Positions 48,594-56,937 of a stretch of 64,000 bases of DNA are shown here, piece after piece. Position numbers and translations under genes: made by a program. The DNA is from Yinghuangia sp045039925 (GTDB lineage Bacteria > Actinomycetota > Actinomycetes > Streptomycetales > Streptomycetaceae). The notes under the pieces are model-generated. The model was given only the letters and a program-made list of their open reading frames with translations. It did not search any database and was not told the origin of the DNA. The DNA lies in assembly GCA_045039925.1 (NCBI GenBank), contig CP108400.1:992001-1056000 (forward strand), written 5' to 3'. Within the stretch, counting starts at the first letter, position 1. Each line of letters starts with the position of its first letter.

Positions 48594-50189
48594 ATGACCC
48601 TCATGACCGGCGCCCAGGCCCTCGTCGCGCAGCTCCGCCGCGAGGGCGTCACCCACCTCTTCGGCCTGCCCGGCGACCAGATCATGCACCTGCTCGACGC
48701 GCTCTACGACGAACCCGGCATCACCTTCGTCACCACCCGCCACGAGCAGGCCACCACCTACATGGCCGACGGATACGCCCGGGCCACCGGGCAGGAGGGC
48801 TGCGCGCTCGTCGTGCCCGGCGTCGGCCTCTACAACGCGGGAGCCGGCCTGGCCACCGCGTACGCCGCGTCCTCCCCGGTCCTGCTCCTCGCCGGCCAGA
48901 TACCGCGCGACGCCATCGACCGCGGCTCGGGCGCCCTGCACGAGATCCACCGCCAACTCGACGTCGTCGCCCCGGTCGCGGGCCACACCGCCGGGATCCG
49001 GCACGCCGCGGAGGTCCCGGGCGCCGTGCACCGCGCCTTCGCGGCCATGCGCACCGGACGCCCGCGCCCGGCCGTCCTGGACGTCCCGCCCGAGGCCCTG
49101 GCCGAGAAGGCCGACGTCAAGCTGACCGAGGCGGCCGAGACACGCCGCGCCCAACCGGACCCCGACGCGGTACGCGACGCCGCCGCGCTGCTCCTGCGCG
49201 CCGAACGCCCGCTGCTGTGGGCGGGCGGCGGCGCGGTCACCGCGGGCGCCCACGACGCGCTCACCGCGATCGCCGAGCACCTCCAGGCCCCCGTGGTGAC
49301 CACCCGCGAGGGCAAGGGCGCGGTCGACGACAGGCACCCGCTGAGCGTCGGAACCATGTGGTACAACCCGCGGCTGCGGCCGGTCCTCGACGACGCCGAC
49401 GCGGTGCTCGCGGTCGGCACCCGCTTCTCCGGCAGCGGCGTCGCGCCGCACGTCCCGCTCGTCCACCTCGACGCCGACCCCACCGAGTTCGACCGCCACC
49501 ACACCGCGTCCGTCGCGATCGCCGCGGACGCGCTGCCCGGCGCCGAGGCCCTGCTCGCGGAACTGCGGCGCACCTCCGACCCGCGGCCCCCGCGTACCGC
49601 CGAGACGACCCGCATGAGGGAGCAGGTTCGCGAGCAACTCGCCGCCTTGGGCCCGCAGTCCGCCATCGTCGACGCCGTACGCGCCGCGCTGCCGGACGAT
49701 TCCGTGCTCGTGCCCTGCACGACCACGGTCGGCTACATGTGCCACATGCGCTACCCGGTGCACGCGCGGCGCGGCTACCTCGCGACGTCGTACATGGGGA
49801 CGCTCGGCTTCGCCTTCCCGACCGGGCTGGGCGCCAAGGCCGCCCGGCCGGACGTACCCGTGGTGACGCTCAGCGGAGACGGCGGATTCCTGTTCGCGGC
49901 GAGCGAGTTGGCCACCGCCGTCCAGTACGGCATCAACACCGTCAACGTGGTCTTCGACGACGGCGCGTACGGCAACTCCAACCGCGACCAGCGCGAGCGC
50001 TTCGGCGGGCGGGAGATCGGCACGAAGCTGCGCAACCCCGACTGGGCGGCGCTGGCCCGGTCGTTCGGCGCGAACGGCGTCGCGCTGGCGTCGCCCGACG
50101 ACCTCGGCCCCGCCCTGCGCGACGCGCTCGACGCCGAGGCCCCGACCGTCATCTCGGTACCGATCCCCCGGCTGCCGAGCCCTTTCTGA
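48594..50189 (+). CDS. Thiamine pyrophosphate-dependent enzyme (acetolactate synthase-like)
   Basis: A 531-residue three-domain TPP enzyme. The PYR-domain glutamate is E51 in TRHEQATTYMADGYAR, and the TPP/Mg2+ motif GDGGFLFAASELATAV begins near residue 428. The middle domain resembles acetolactate synthase and benzoylformate decarboxylase. It would decarboxylate a 2-keto acid or join a two-carbon unit to an acceptor. GGAGG lies about 6 nt before ATG 48594. It diverges from the amidohydrolase/acyl-CoA dehydrogenase operon, and shared control through the 7-1-7 palindrome is plausible. Confidence 0.9.
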   Translation: MTLMTGAQALVAQLRREGVTHLFGLPGDQIMHLLDALYDEPGITFVTTRHEQATTYMADGYARATGQEGCALVVPGVGLYNAGAGLATAYAASSPVLLLAGQIPRDAIDRGSGALHEIHRQLDVVAPVAGHTAGIRHAAEVPGAVHRAFAAMRTGRPRPAVLDVPPEALAEKADVKLTEAAETRRAQPDPDAVRDAAALLLRAERPLLWAGGGAVTAGAHDALTAIAEHLQAPVVTTREGKGAVDDRHPLSVGTMWYNPRLRPVLDDADAVLAVGTRFSGSGVAPHVPLVHLDADPTEFDRHHTASVAIAADALPGAEALLAELRRTSDPRPPRTAETTRMREQVREQLAALGPQSAIVDAVRAALPDDSVLVPCTTTVGYMCHMRYPVHARRGYLATSYMGTLGFAFPTGLGAKAARPDVPVVTLSGDGGFLFAASELATAVQYGINTVNVVFDDGAYGNSNRDQRERFGGREIGTKLRNPDWAALARSFGANGVALASPDDLGPALRDALDAEAPTVISVPIPRLPSPF

Positions 50190-50272
50190 CTCCCCGTCAT
50201 GACCGACCCGTCATGATCGACCCGTTCTGACCGACCACCCCACCGCCGACCGAGCCGCGCCGCCGACCGGGT

Positions 50273-51052
50273 TCAGACCCGTACCGGCCGCGCACCGTGG
50301 TCGCGCAGCGGGTACTCCTGCGCGCCCGCGATGTGCCGCGACGCCATCCGGTAGACCTCGGCCTCGTCACCGGACGCGATGAGGTCGATCAGCCTGCCGT
50401 GCACGCGCACCCCCGTCTCGCGCGCCGCACGGCCCGTGTCGGCGAGCGCGGCCCCGGCCCACGCCTGCTCCTGCCGCGCCCACAACACCTCGACCGCGCC
50501 CAGCAGGATCTGCATCGTCGCGTTCCCGCACCGCGCCACCAGCGCCTCGTGGAACGCCCGGTTCTCGCGCAGGTACGCCAGCCCGTCGTCGAGCGCCGCC
50601 GCCATCCGCGCGTGCACGTCCCGCAGATGCGGCACGACCTCCGTCGCCCGGTCCCCGCGCGCCGCGCACAACGCCGCGCACACCGGCTCCAACTGCCGCA
50701 GCGCACCCGCGAGATCCGCGAGCTCCACCTGCCGCGCGTGCATCACCATCCCGAACATGTGGGCCGCGTCCGCGGGTTGCGGTACGTGGACCACCGCCCC
50801 GCCGGCGTTGCCGCGCCGCACCGTGATCAGGCCCTCGGTCTCCAGGATGCGGAACGCCTGCCGCACGGTCGTGCGGCCGACCCCGAACTCGACCGCCAGG
50901 TCGTCCTGTTTGGGCAGCGTGCCGCCGTCCGGCAGCACGCCGTCGAGGATCCGGGCGCGCAGGCGCCCGGCGACCTCGTCCGCGACGCTGTGGCGGCGTA
51001 CCGCGTCGGCGCCCGCGGGCGGCCGGGCGCGCACCGGCAGGCCGCCGGTCAC
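50273..51052 (-). CDS. GntR-family regulator (FadR subfamily)
   Basis: A 259-residue regulator. The N-terminal winged helix reads LPKQDDLAVEFGVGRTTVRQAFRILE (residues about 45-70), and the C-terminal FCD helical domain has metal-site residues in HLRDVHARM, NRAFHEALVARC and VRVHGRLIDLI. GTG 51052 overlaps the aldo-keto reductase stop (GTGA), so the two are coupled; an in-frame GTG at 51034 is an alternative start. FadR-type regulators respond to organic acids and usually control their own operon. The divergent DegT-like gene could be another target. Confidence 0.9.
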   Translation of the reverse strand: MTGGLPVRARPPAGADAVRRHSVADEVAGRLRARILDGVLPDGGTLPKQDDLAVEFGVGRTTVRQAFRILETEGLITVRRGNAGGAVVHVPQPADAAHMFGMVMHARQVELADLAGALRQLEPVCAALCAARGDRATEVVPHLRDVHARMAAALDDGLAYLRENRAFHEALVARCGNATMQILLGAVEVLWARQEQAWAGAALADTGRAARETGVRVHGRLIDLIASGDEAEVYRMASRHIAGAQEYPLRDHGARPVRV

Positions 51053-51996
51053 CCCTCCTCGACCGGTCCCTTCACCGCCAGGCGGGCGATCCCCGCGACG
51101 TCCTCGGCGGTCAGCTCCACGAAGGCCTCCGCGTTCGCGACCACCTGCTCGGGGCTGGTCGCGCCGACGAGCACCGACGGCACCTCGGGCTGCGCCGCGA
51201 GCCACGACAGGGCCAGTTGCAGCAGGGTCCGGCCGCGCTCTTCCGCGTACTCGGTGACGCGCTCGACGATCGCGAAGTTCTCGTCCGTCGCGACGCTCGC
51301 GAACCACGGGCCGGCGGCCAGCCGCGAGCCCTCGGGGAAGTCCTCGCCGCGCCGGTACTTGCCGCTGAGCAGCCCCGACGCGAGCGGGAAGTACGGGATC
51401 ACGCCGAGACCCAGGTGCCGCGCGGCCGGCACGGTGTCGCGCTCGACGTCGCGGTTTACCAGGCTCCATTCGAGCTGCGTCGCGATGAACCGGGCGCCAC
51501 CCGCGTTGCGCGCGATGTGGTCGGCGTCGACCAGCTGCCACCCCGTCAGGTTGGAGTTGGCGACGTAGCGGACCTTGCCCTGCCGCACCAGGTCGTCGAG
51601 GGCGGACAGCGTCTCGTCCATCGGCGTGTCCGCGTCCGGGAAGTGCAGGTAGTACAGGTCGATGTGGTCGGTGCCCAGGCGGCGCAGGCTCGCCTCGCAG
51701 GCGCGCATCACGTGCCGCCGGGACGCCCCGCCGCCGTACGGGCCCTTGGCGGGCGCACCGAACTTGGTGGCGACGACGACGTCGTCGCGGCGGGCGCCGA
51801 GGGCGCGGCCGAGCATCTCCTCGGAGCGTCCGCCGCCGTACATGTCCGCCGTGTCGAAGAAGGTCACGCCCGCGTCGAGCGCCGCGCCGACCACCTTGTG
51901 CGCGGCGGGCTCGTCGATGCGCATGCCGAAGTTGTTGCAGCCGAGCCCGACCTCGGAGACCTTCAGGCCAGACGTGCCCACTGTGGTGTAACGCAC
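51049..51996 (-). CDS. Aldo-keto reductase
   Basis: A 315-residue NADPH-dependent aldo-keto reductase. The catalytic tetrad is D48 (FDTAD), Y53 (MYGGGRSE), K78 (ATKFG) and H118 (YYLHFPD). It resembles the YdhF/YhdN-type soluble reductases of AKR families 11-12. GTG 51996 has GGGGA 6 nt upstream. It is translationally coupled to the downstream GntR gene. The substrate is a carbonyl compound not identifiable from sequence. Confidence 0.93.
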   Translation of the reverse strand: MRYTTVGTSGLKVSEVGLGCNNFGMRIDEPAAHKVVGAALDAGVTFFDTADMYGGGRSEEMLGRALGARRDDVVVATKFGAPAKGPYGGGASRRHVMRACEASLRRLGTDHIDLYYLHFPDADTPMDETLSALDDLVRQGKVRYVANSNLTGWQLVDADHIARNAGGARFIATQLEWSLVNRDVERDTVPAARHLGLGVIPYFPLASGLLSGKYRRGEDFPEGSRLAAGPWFASVATDENFAIVERVTEYAEERGRTLLQLALSWLAAQPEVPSVLVGATSPEQVVANAEAFVELTAEDVAGIARLAVKGPVEEG

Positions 51997-52070
51997 CGGA
52001 TTTCCCCGCTCTCTCTGCTCTCGAACATCCGTACCGCCGGGCGCCGGCCACCCGACCTTGCCGCCCCATC

Positions 52071-52100
52071 ATAGCCATGATAGCTATAAAAGCGATCGCT
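52071..52100. promoter_or_regulatory. Candidate operators in the GntR-operon/DegT divergent region
   Basis: ATAGC-N7-GCTAT (52071-52087) is an inverted repeat and AGCGATCGCT (52091-52100) a perfect 10-bp palindrome, adjacent in an AT-richer patch between the aldo-keto reductase (start 51996) and the DegT-like gene (start 52202). They are candidates for the GntR regulator, but its consensus is not known to me. Confidence 0.45.
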
Positions 52101-52201
52101 GATGGGCTGTCAGATTCTGCTGAGCTTGCCAGCGATCACCCAAGCATTCCCCCACGCATTCCCGACCATCACCCGCCACCGACACCCCCTGGGACGGCAG
52201 C

Positions 52202-53404
52202 ATGCGCAAGATCCCGTACGCCGGAAGCGTCCACGACCAGGCCGAGATCGACGCCATGCTCGCGATCCTCAACGGCCCGCCCAGCGCCATGACCATCGGC
52301 CGCAACGTGGCCGCGATGGAGCGCGAGGTGGCCACACTCTTCGGCAAGAGTCACGGCCTCATGTGCAACTCCGGCTCGTCCGCGCTCTACCTGGCCATCG
52401 AACTGCTGCGGCTGGAGCCCGGCGACGACATCATCACCTCCACGCTCACCTTCTCCACCGACATCGCACCGATGGTGAAGGCCGGCCTCGTACCGGTGCT
52501 CGCGGACGTCGACCCCGACTCGTTCCAGATCGACGTCGACCGCATCGAAGGCCTCGTCGGCCCGCGCACGAAGGCGATCCTCACCCCCAACCTCGCCGGC
52601 AACGCCCCCGACTGGGACCGCATCCGCGACATCGCCGACCGGCACGGCCTCGCCGTCGTCGAGGACTCGTGCGACGCCCTCGGCGCCACCCTGCGCGGCA
52701 CCCCCACCGGCACCCGCGCCGACATCTCCGTCACCAGCTTCGCGATGAGCCACATCATCACCTGCGCCGGCAACGGCGGCATGGTCCTCGTCGACGACGA
52801 GGCCCTACGCGACCGCGGGCTCATGCTGCGCCGCTGGGGCCGCCGCTCCGAACTCCAGTTGTTCGGCTCGAAGAAGGGCAACCGCGACTTCTTCGAGGAG
52901 ATCGACGGCGTGCTCTACGACAACCTCTTCATCTTCGACGAGATCGGCTGGAACTTCGAACCCAGCGAACTCGGCGCCGCGTTCGGCCTCGCCCAACTCG
53001 CCAAGCTGCCGCGCTTCCTGGCCACCCGGCAGCGGCACTTCGCCGCCCACCACGCGTTCTTCGCCAAGCACCCCGAGGCGTTCGTGGCACCGCGCCAGAC
53101 GGACGGGCTGGAGACCGGGTGGCTCAACTTCCCGGCCATCGTCAACCCCGAGGCCGGGTTCACCCGCGGCGACCTCCAGCAGTTCCTGGAGGCGCGCGGC
53201 GTCTCCACGCGCACGGTGTGGTCCGGCAACATCCTGCGGCAGCCCGGCTTCAAGGACATCACGCACCGCGCCGACCCCGACGGCTACCCCAACGCCGACC
53301 GGGTCATGGAGTACGCCTTCATCGTGCCGCTGAACCACCGCATGGACGACGAGGACACCGCGTACATCCACGAGCAGGTCGAGGCGTTCCTGGCATCCCG
53401 CTGA
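52202..53404 (+). CDS. DegT/DnrJ/StrS-fold protein with His replacing the PLP lysine (3-dehydratase-like)
   Basis: A 400-residue fold-type I PLP/PMP enzyme. Cofactor contacts are the SGSSALYLA loop near 57-65 and D156 in VVEDSCDALGA. In sugar aminotransferases of this family the segment after VTSF contains the Schiff-base lysine; here it reads FAMSHIITCAGNGG with H184. His at this position defines PMP-dependent dehydratases such as ColD and RfbH/E1. LRRWGRR and IGWNFEPSELGAAFGLAQL also resemble that group. Only three cysteines occur and they do not make an RfbH-type iron-sulfur site, so ColD-like chemistry (3-deoxygenation of a 4-keto sugar) is inferred. A sugar nucleotidyltransferase lies 1.1 kb away. 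Confidence 0.85.
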   Translation: MRKIPYAGSVHDQAEIDAMLAILNGPPSAMTIGRNVAAMEREVATLFGKSHGLMCNSGSSALYLAIELLRLEPGDDIITSTLTFSTDIAPMVKAGLVPVLADVDPDSFQIDVDRIEGLVGPRTKAILTPNLAGNAPDWDRIRDIADRHGLAVVEDSCDALGATLRGTPTGTRADISVTSFAMSHIITCAGNGGMVLVDDEALRDRGLMLRRWGRRSELQLFGSKKGNRDFFEEIDGVLYDNLFIFDEIGWNFEPSELGAAFGLAQLAKLPRFLATRQRHFAAHHAFFAKHPEAFVAPRQTDGLETGWLNFPAIVNPEAGFTRGDLQQFLEARGVSTRTVWSGNILRQPGFKDITHRADPDGYPNADRVMEYAFIVPLNHRMDDEDTAYIHEQVEAFLASR

Positions 53405-53480
53405 ACCCGCGCACGGAGGCCGCCGCCGGGGTGGCCGGGGCACCCCGGCCGCCGTCCGCGGACCGTCTACGGTGGCACGC

Positions 53481-54437
53481 ATGACGAACCTGGTCACCCT
53501 CGACGAACTGCGCGAAGCCCACAAGCGGGTCACGGGAGCGGTGGTACGCACGCCGCTGCTCCCGTGCCCGCACGGCGACGCCGACCGTCCCCTGTGGCTC
53601 AAACCCGAGAGCCTCCAACCGATCGGCGCCTTCAAACTGCGCGGCGCCCACAACCTGATCGCGTCGCTCACCGACGAGGAGCGCGCCCGCGGCGTCGTCG
53701 CACACTCCAGCGGCAACCACGCCCAGGCCGTCGCCTACACCGCCCGGCGCTTCGGCATCCGCGCGGTCATCGTCATGCCGGACACCGCACCCGCGGTCAA
53801 GGTCGACGCGACGCGCGCCCTCGGCGCGGAGATCGTCCTCGTCCCGCCCGACCGGCGCGACACGGCGGCCTTCGAACTGGCCGACGAACACGGGTACACG
53901 ACGGTCCCGCCGTACGACGACCGCCGCATCATCGCGGGCCAGGGCACCGTCGGCCTGGAGATCGCCAAGGACCTGCCGGACGCCTCGACCGTGCTGGTGC
54001 CGGTGAGCGGCGGCGGCCTCATCTCGGGCATCGCGACGGCGGTGAAGCTGCTGCGCCCGGACACGAAGGTCATCGGCGTCGAGCCGGAACTCGCCGCCGA
54101 CGCCGCCGAGTCGCTGCGCACCGGAGTCCGCACGACCTGGACCTCCGAGGCCACGTACCGCACCATCGCCGACGGACTGCGCACCACGTCGCTGGGCGAA
54201 CTCCCGTTCGCCCACGTGCGGCAGTACGTCGACGACATCGTCACCGTCACCGAGGACCAGATCCGCGCGGCGGTCCGGTTCCTCGGACGCTCGGCACGCC
54301 TGGTCGCCGAACCGTCCGGGGCCGTGTCGACGGCGGCCTACCTGTTCCGGCGCGACGCACTGCCGCCCGGGCGCGACCACGTCGCGGTCGTCAGCGGCGG
54401 CAACGTCGACCCGGCGCTGTACGCCCAGTTGATCTGA
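53481..54437 (+). CDS. PLP-dependent threonine/serine dehydratase-like enzyme
   Basis: A 318-residue fold-type II PLP enzyme. The Schiff-base lysine is K52 in PIGAFKLRGA, SSGNHAQAVAY follows near 79-89, and the phosphate-binding glycine loop is VSGGGLISG near 177. It matches single-domain threonine ammonia-lyases/serine racemases without the ACT regulatory domain. TACGGT 7 nt before ATG 53481 suggests a leaderless mRNA. It follows the DegT-like gene by 76 bp and ends at a hairpin terminator. Confidence 0.92.
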   Translation: MTNLVTLDELREAHKRVTGAVVRTPLLPCPHGDADRPLWLKPESLQPIGAFKLRGAHNLIASLTDEERARGVVAHSSGNHAQAVAYTARRFGIRAVIVMPDTAPAVKVDATRALGAEIVLVPPDRRDTAAFELADEHGYTTVPPYDDRRIIAGQGTVGLEIAKDLPDASTVLVPVSGGGLISGIATAVKLLRPDTKVIGVEPELAADAAESLRTGVRTTWTSEATYRTIADGLRTTSLGELPFAHVRQYVDDIVTVTEDQIRAAVRFLGRSARLVAEPSGAVSTAAYLFRRDALPPGRDHVAVVSGGNVDPALYAQLI

Positions 54438-54483
54438 CCCGGCGGGTCCGAACCCGTGATCCGACCGGGCACCGGGGGACGCC

Positions 54484-54521
54484 AGGGCCCGGTATACGAC
54501 CTCCGCGGTGTACCGGGCCCT
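54484..54521. terminator. Hairpin terminator between convergent genes
   Basis: AGGGCCCGGTATAC (54484-54497) pairs with GTGTACCGGGCCCT (54508-54521) through 14 bp with one G-T pair, around a 10-nt loop. It lies between the dehydratase-like gene and the convergent nucleotidyltransferase and can serve both. Confidence 0.82.
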
Positions 54522-54549
54522 TCGCGATCACCGGGCAATTGCGCCGCGG

Positions 54550-55296
54550 TCACTCCGCCTGGGTGCGCAACTCCTTCGCCGCCTCCGACAGGTCCTTCGC
54601 CGTGTCGATGGCCCGCCAGTAGGCACCCTGCGGGATCGGGAACCCGGCGAGCCGCTGCTCGCGGGCGAGGCGCGGGAACGTCGTACGCTCGTGGTCGCCG
54701 ACGTCGGGCAGCAGCGCGGTGAACTCCGCCGAGAACACGTACACGCCGGCGTTGATCAGGTACGGCGACGGCGGCGCCTCGATGAAGTCCAGGACGTGGC
54801 CGAATTTGTCGGTCTCGACGACACCCCACGGGATTCGCGGGCGGGCGAGCGACAGCGTCGCCGTCGCGTGCCGCTCCTCGTGGAACGCGGCCATCTCGCG
54901 GAGCGAGAACCGGGTCCAGATGTCGCCGTTCGTCGCGTACCACGGCTCCTCGGGCCGCGGCAGCGCGGCGGCCGCGAACTTCAGCCCGCCACCGCGCCCG
55001 AGCGGCTCGGTCTCCACCACCGTCGACACCGCCAGCGGCAGGTCGGCCGTCTTGAGCCAGTCCTGGAGCACCTCGGCGAGGTGCCCGCACGAGATCACGA
55101 CGTCGGTCACGCCCTCGGCCGCGAGCCACGCCAATTGGTGGCCGATGATCGGCGTGCCGGTCCCCGGGATCTCCACCATGGGCTTGGGCCGGTCGTCGGT
55201 GTAGGGCCGCAGCCGCGAACCCTGTCCCCCGGCCAGGATGACGGCCTGCGTGACATCACGGGCAGCGTGCGACGCGCTGTGTGGTGCGGAAGTCAT
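54550..55296 (-). CDS. Sugar-1-phosphate nucleotidyltransferase
   Basis: A 248-residue nucleotidyltransferase of the RmlA/RfbF fold. The NTP loop LAGGQGSRLRPYTDDRPKPM is at 21-40 with K38, and metal-binding D125 lies in TNGDIW. It would make an NDP-sugar from a sugar phosphate. TAAGGT lies 6 nt before ATG 55296, so translation is probably leaderless. It is convergent with, not in an operon with, the DegT-like and dehydratase genes. A joint deoxysugar role is possible but rests on proximity. Confidence 0.9.
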   Translation of the reverse strand: MTSAPHSASHAARDVTQAVILAGGQGSRLRPYTDDRPKPMVEIPGTGTPIIGHQLAWLAAEGVTDVVISCGHLAEVLQDWLKTADLPLAVSTVVETEPLGRGGGLKFAAAALPRPEEPWYATNGDIWTRFSLREMAAFHEERHATATLSLARPRIPWGVVETDKFGHVLDFIEAPPSPYLINAGVYVFSAEFTALLPDVGDHERTTFPRLAREQRLAGFPIPQGAYWRAIDTAKDLSEAAKELRTQAE

Positions 55297-56091
55297 GCCC
55301 AGACCTTAGCGAGTCCCCGACCCCCTCACCGAACCCCACCACCCGACACCGGCACCCACGCACCAGCCCCCCGGGCGGGGGCCGACACGCGGTCAGAGGC
55401 AGCCGCCGCCGAGGTGCCGGGAGTTGGCCGAAGCCGACACCACCGCCCACCACCGGGCACCCCACGCCAGCTCTCCTGCCGACCCCTCTCAAGACCACAC
55501 CCGCCCAACGGGCGTGGTCGACGAGTGGCCCGACGGGAGTGGACGGCGACGTGGCGGGAGTCGGCGGAAGCCGACACCACCACCCACACGGGGCGGGGCC
55601 GACAGGTGCCCAGAGGCAGCCGCCGCCGGCGTACCGGGAGTTGGCCGAGGCCGACACCACCGCCTGCCCGGGCGGGGGCCAGCAGGTGACCGGAGGCCCC
55701 GCCCGCCCGGTGCCGCTCAACCGGGCGGGAATGGAAGCTGGCGGCGGCGACCTGCGAGATGTCGGTGCGAGTCGGAATTAGCCCCTCAACGCACCCTCCC
55801 GACCGCCTCTCAAAGCCACATCGCCGCCCACCCGGGCGCGGGTCGAGGGGTGGTCAGTGACAGTTGACGGCGAACTACCGGCAGTTGGGAGGGGTTGGGA
55901 CCGTCATCGCCGTCGACCGACACACCCGCCCGTCCGAGTCTCTCCCGCGTGGTGTCCCGCGGATCGGTGGGCGGATCGCCGAGCGGGGGCCGTGGTACGC
56001 CGCGGATATCGGCATTGCCTGACATTCTCCTGGACAACGGCTCGGACCGACGGTCGAGACGATTGTCCGCTGGGCGACGGCGTTGTGCCCG
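55297..56091. other. 795-bp gene-free, repeat-rich stretch
   Basis: No frame here has convincing codon bias or protein features. The content is a set of imperfect repeats (see 55371-55852). The last 230 bp, up to the membrane-protein stop, hold nothing I recognise. Confidence 0.6.
55371..55852. repeat. Degenerate long repeats, units about 80 bp and 67 bp
   Basis: Block A (55371-55450) and block C (55589-55667) share GGCAGCCGCCGCCG, then GGGAGTTGGCCGA and GCCGACACCACCGCC in the same order. A partial copy (55551-55590) carries GGGAGTCGGCGGAA and GCCGACACCACCACC. A second pair of blocks (about 55461-55527 and 55786-55852) shares CTCTCAA...CCACA...CGCCCA...GGGCG. The region looks like decayed or rearranged copies of one repeat unit. 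Confidence 0.7.
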
Positions 56092-56937
56092 TCAGGGCGA
56101 CGCCGTCGGCGTGGGCGGCCCGGCGTCCGGCGCGCCGGTCACCGGGGGCGCAGGCGGCGTTGCGGGGCCCACCAGCGGGTTGTGCAGCTCTTCCGCGTCC
56201 GGTGCCCGCACGGTCTCCCCCGGCCGCGGCGGGGGCTGCCTCGTGCCGTAGCGCTTTTCGATCACCACCCGGCCGTCCGGCCCGTAGGCCCAGATGTGCA
56301 CGAACTCCGCGTAGTTGTAACCGCCCGGGAGTTCCACCGGCGGCACGTAGAAGTACGACCACCCCGGCGTCCCGGGAAGCGTCACGACCAGCGCGTCGAG
56401 CACCCGCCCGTCGAGGTCGACCCGTACACCCGCCAGCGGCTCGGGGCCGATGTACATCCCGCCCACCAGCAGCAGTTGGCCGTCGAAGCGTTCCTGCGCG
56501 TAGACGCGGTTCTCGTTGCGCGGCTTGCTCAGGTCGACCACCATGCCCTCGCCGCCGCGCATGATCACGGCCCGGTCGTCGCCCATGCGGAACGTGTAGC
56601 CGTAGCCGACGTCGAAACGCTCGCCCGCGGTGACCACCCGTGCCGGGGCGAGCACGGGCGCCGGGACGGACGACGAGGGCGGCGGGGCGGCCGGCGGGGC
56701 AGCTCCGTCGCCGGCCAGCCGGTCGACCAGCAGGGATCCCGCGGCGATCCCGCCCGCCAGCACCGCGGCCACGCCGGCCGTCGCAAACCGCCGGCGCCGG
56801 ACCCGCGCGGCACGTCCCCGGCGCAGCACCTCGGCGACCGGCGCCGGCACCGCCTCGTCGCCCGCCCGGGAAGAGGCGGGCTCCGCCCCGGCCTCGTGCA
56901 TCGCCTCGCGCAGGATTTCCTCGTCCGTCCTGGTCAT
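56092..56937 (-). CDS. Membrane-anchored partner of the ECF sigma factor
   Basis: A 281-residue protein. Residues 1-45 are cytosolic and Arg-rich at the end, a single membrane segment spans about 51-71 (FATAGVAAVLAGGIAAGSLLV), and the rest is extracytoplasmic, with Pro-rich linkers near 75-95 and at the C-terminus. Its ATG overlaps the sigma factor stop (ATGA), so the two are translationally coupled. Position and topology suggest an anti-sigma factor or sigma-linked sensor, but no zinc-binding anti-sigma motif (HxxxCxxC) is present. The outer domain is not one I recognise. Confidence 0.75.
   Translation of the reverse strand: MTRTDEEILREAMHEAGAEPASSRAGDEAVPAPVAEVLRRGRAARVRRRRFATAGVAAVLAGGIAAGSLLVDRLAGDGAAPPAAPPPSSSVPAPVLAPARVVTAGERFDVGYGYTFRMGDDRAVIMRGGEGMVVDLSKPRNENRVYAQERFDGQLLLVGGMYIGPEPLAGVRVDLDGRVLDALVVTLPGTPGWSYFYVPPVELPGGYNYAEFVHIWAYGPDGRVVIEKRYGTRQPPPRPGETVRAPDAEELHNPLVGPATPPAPPVTGAPDAGPPTPTASP

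Noticed and set aside
48594..55296. A complete yersiniose-like branched-sugar pathway
   Set aside because: TPP enzyme, His-type DegT and nucleotidyltransferase occur, but 4,6-dehydratase and glycosyltransferases are missing and the genes are not one operon; kept only as a hypothesis.
55281..55867. Several 80-170-residue frames in the repeat region
   Set aside because: All overlap imperfect repeats, exist on both strands and have no family features.
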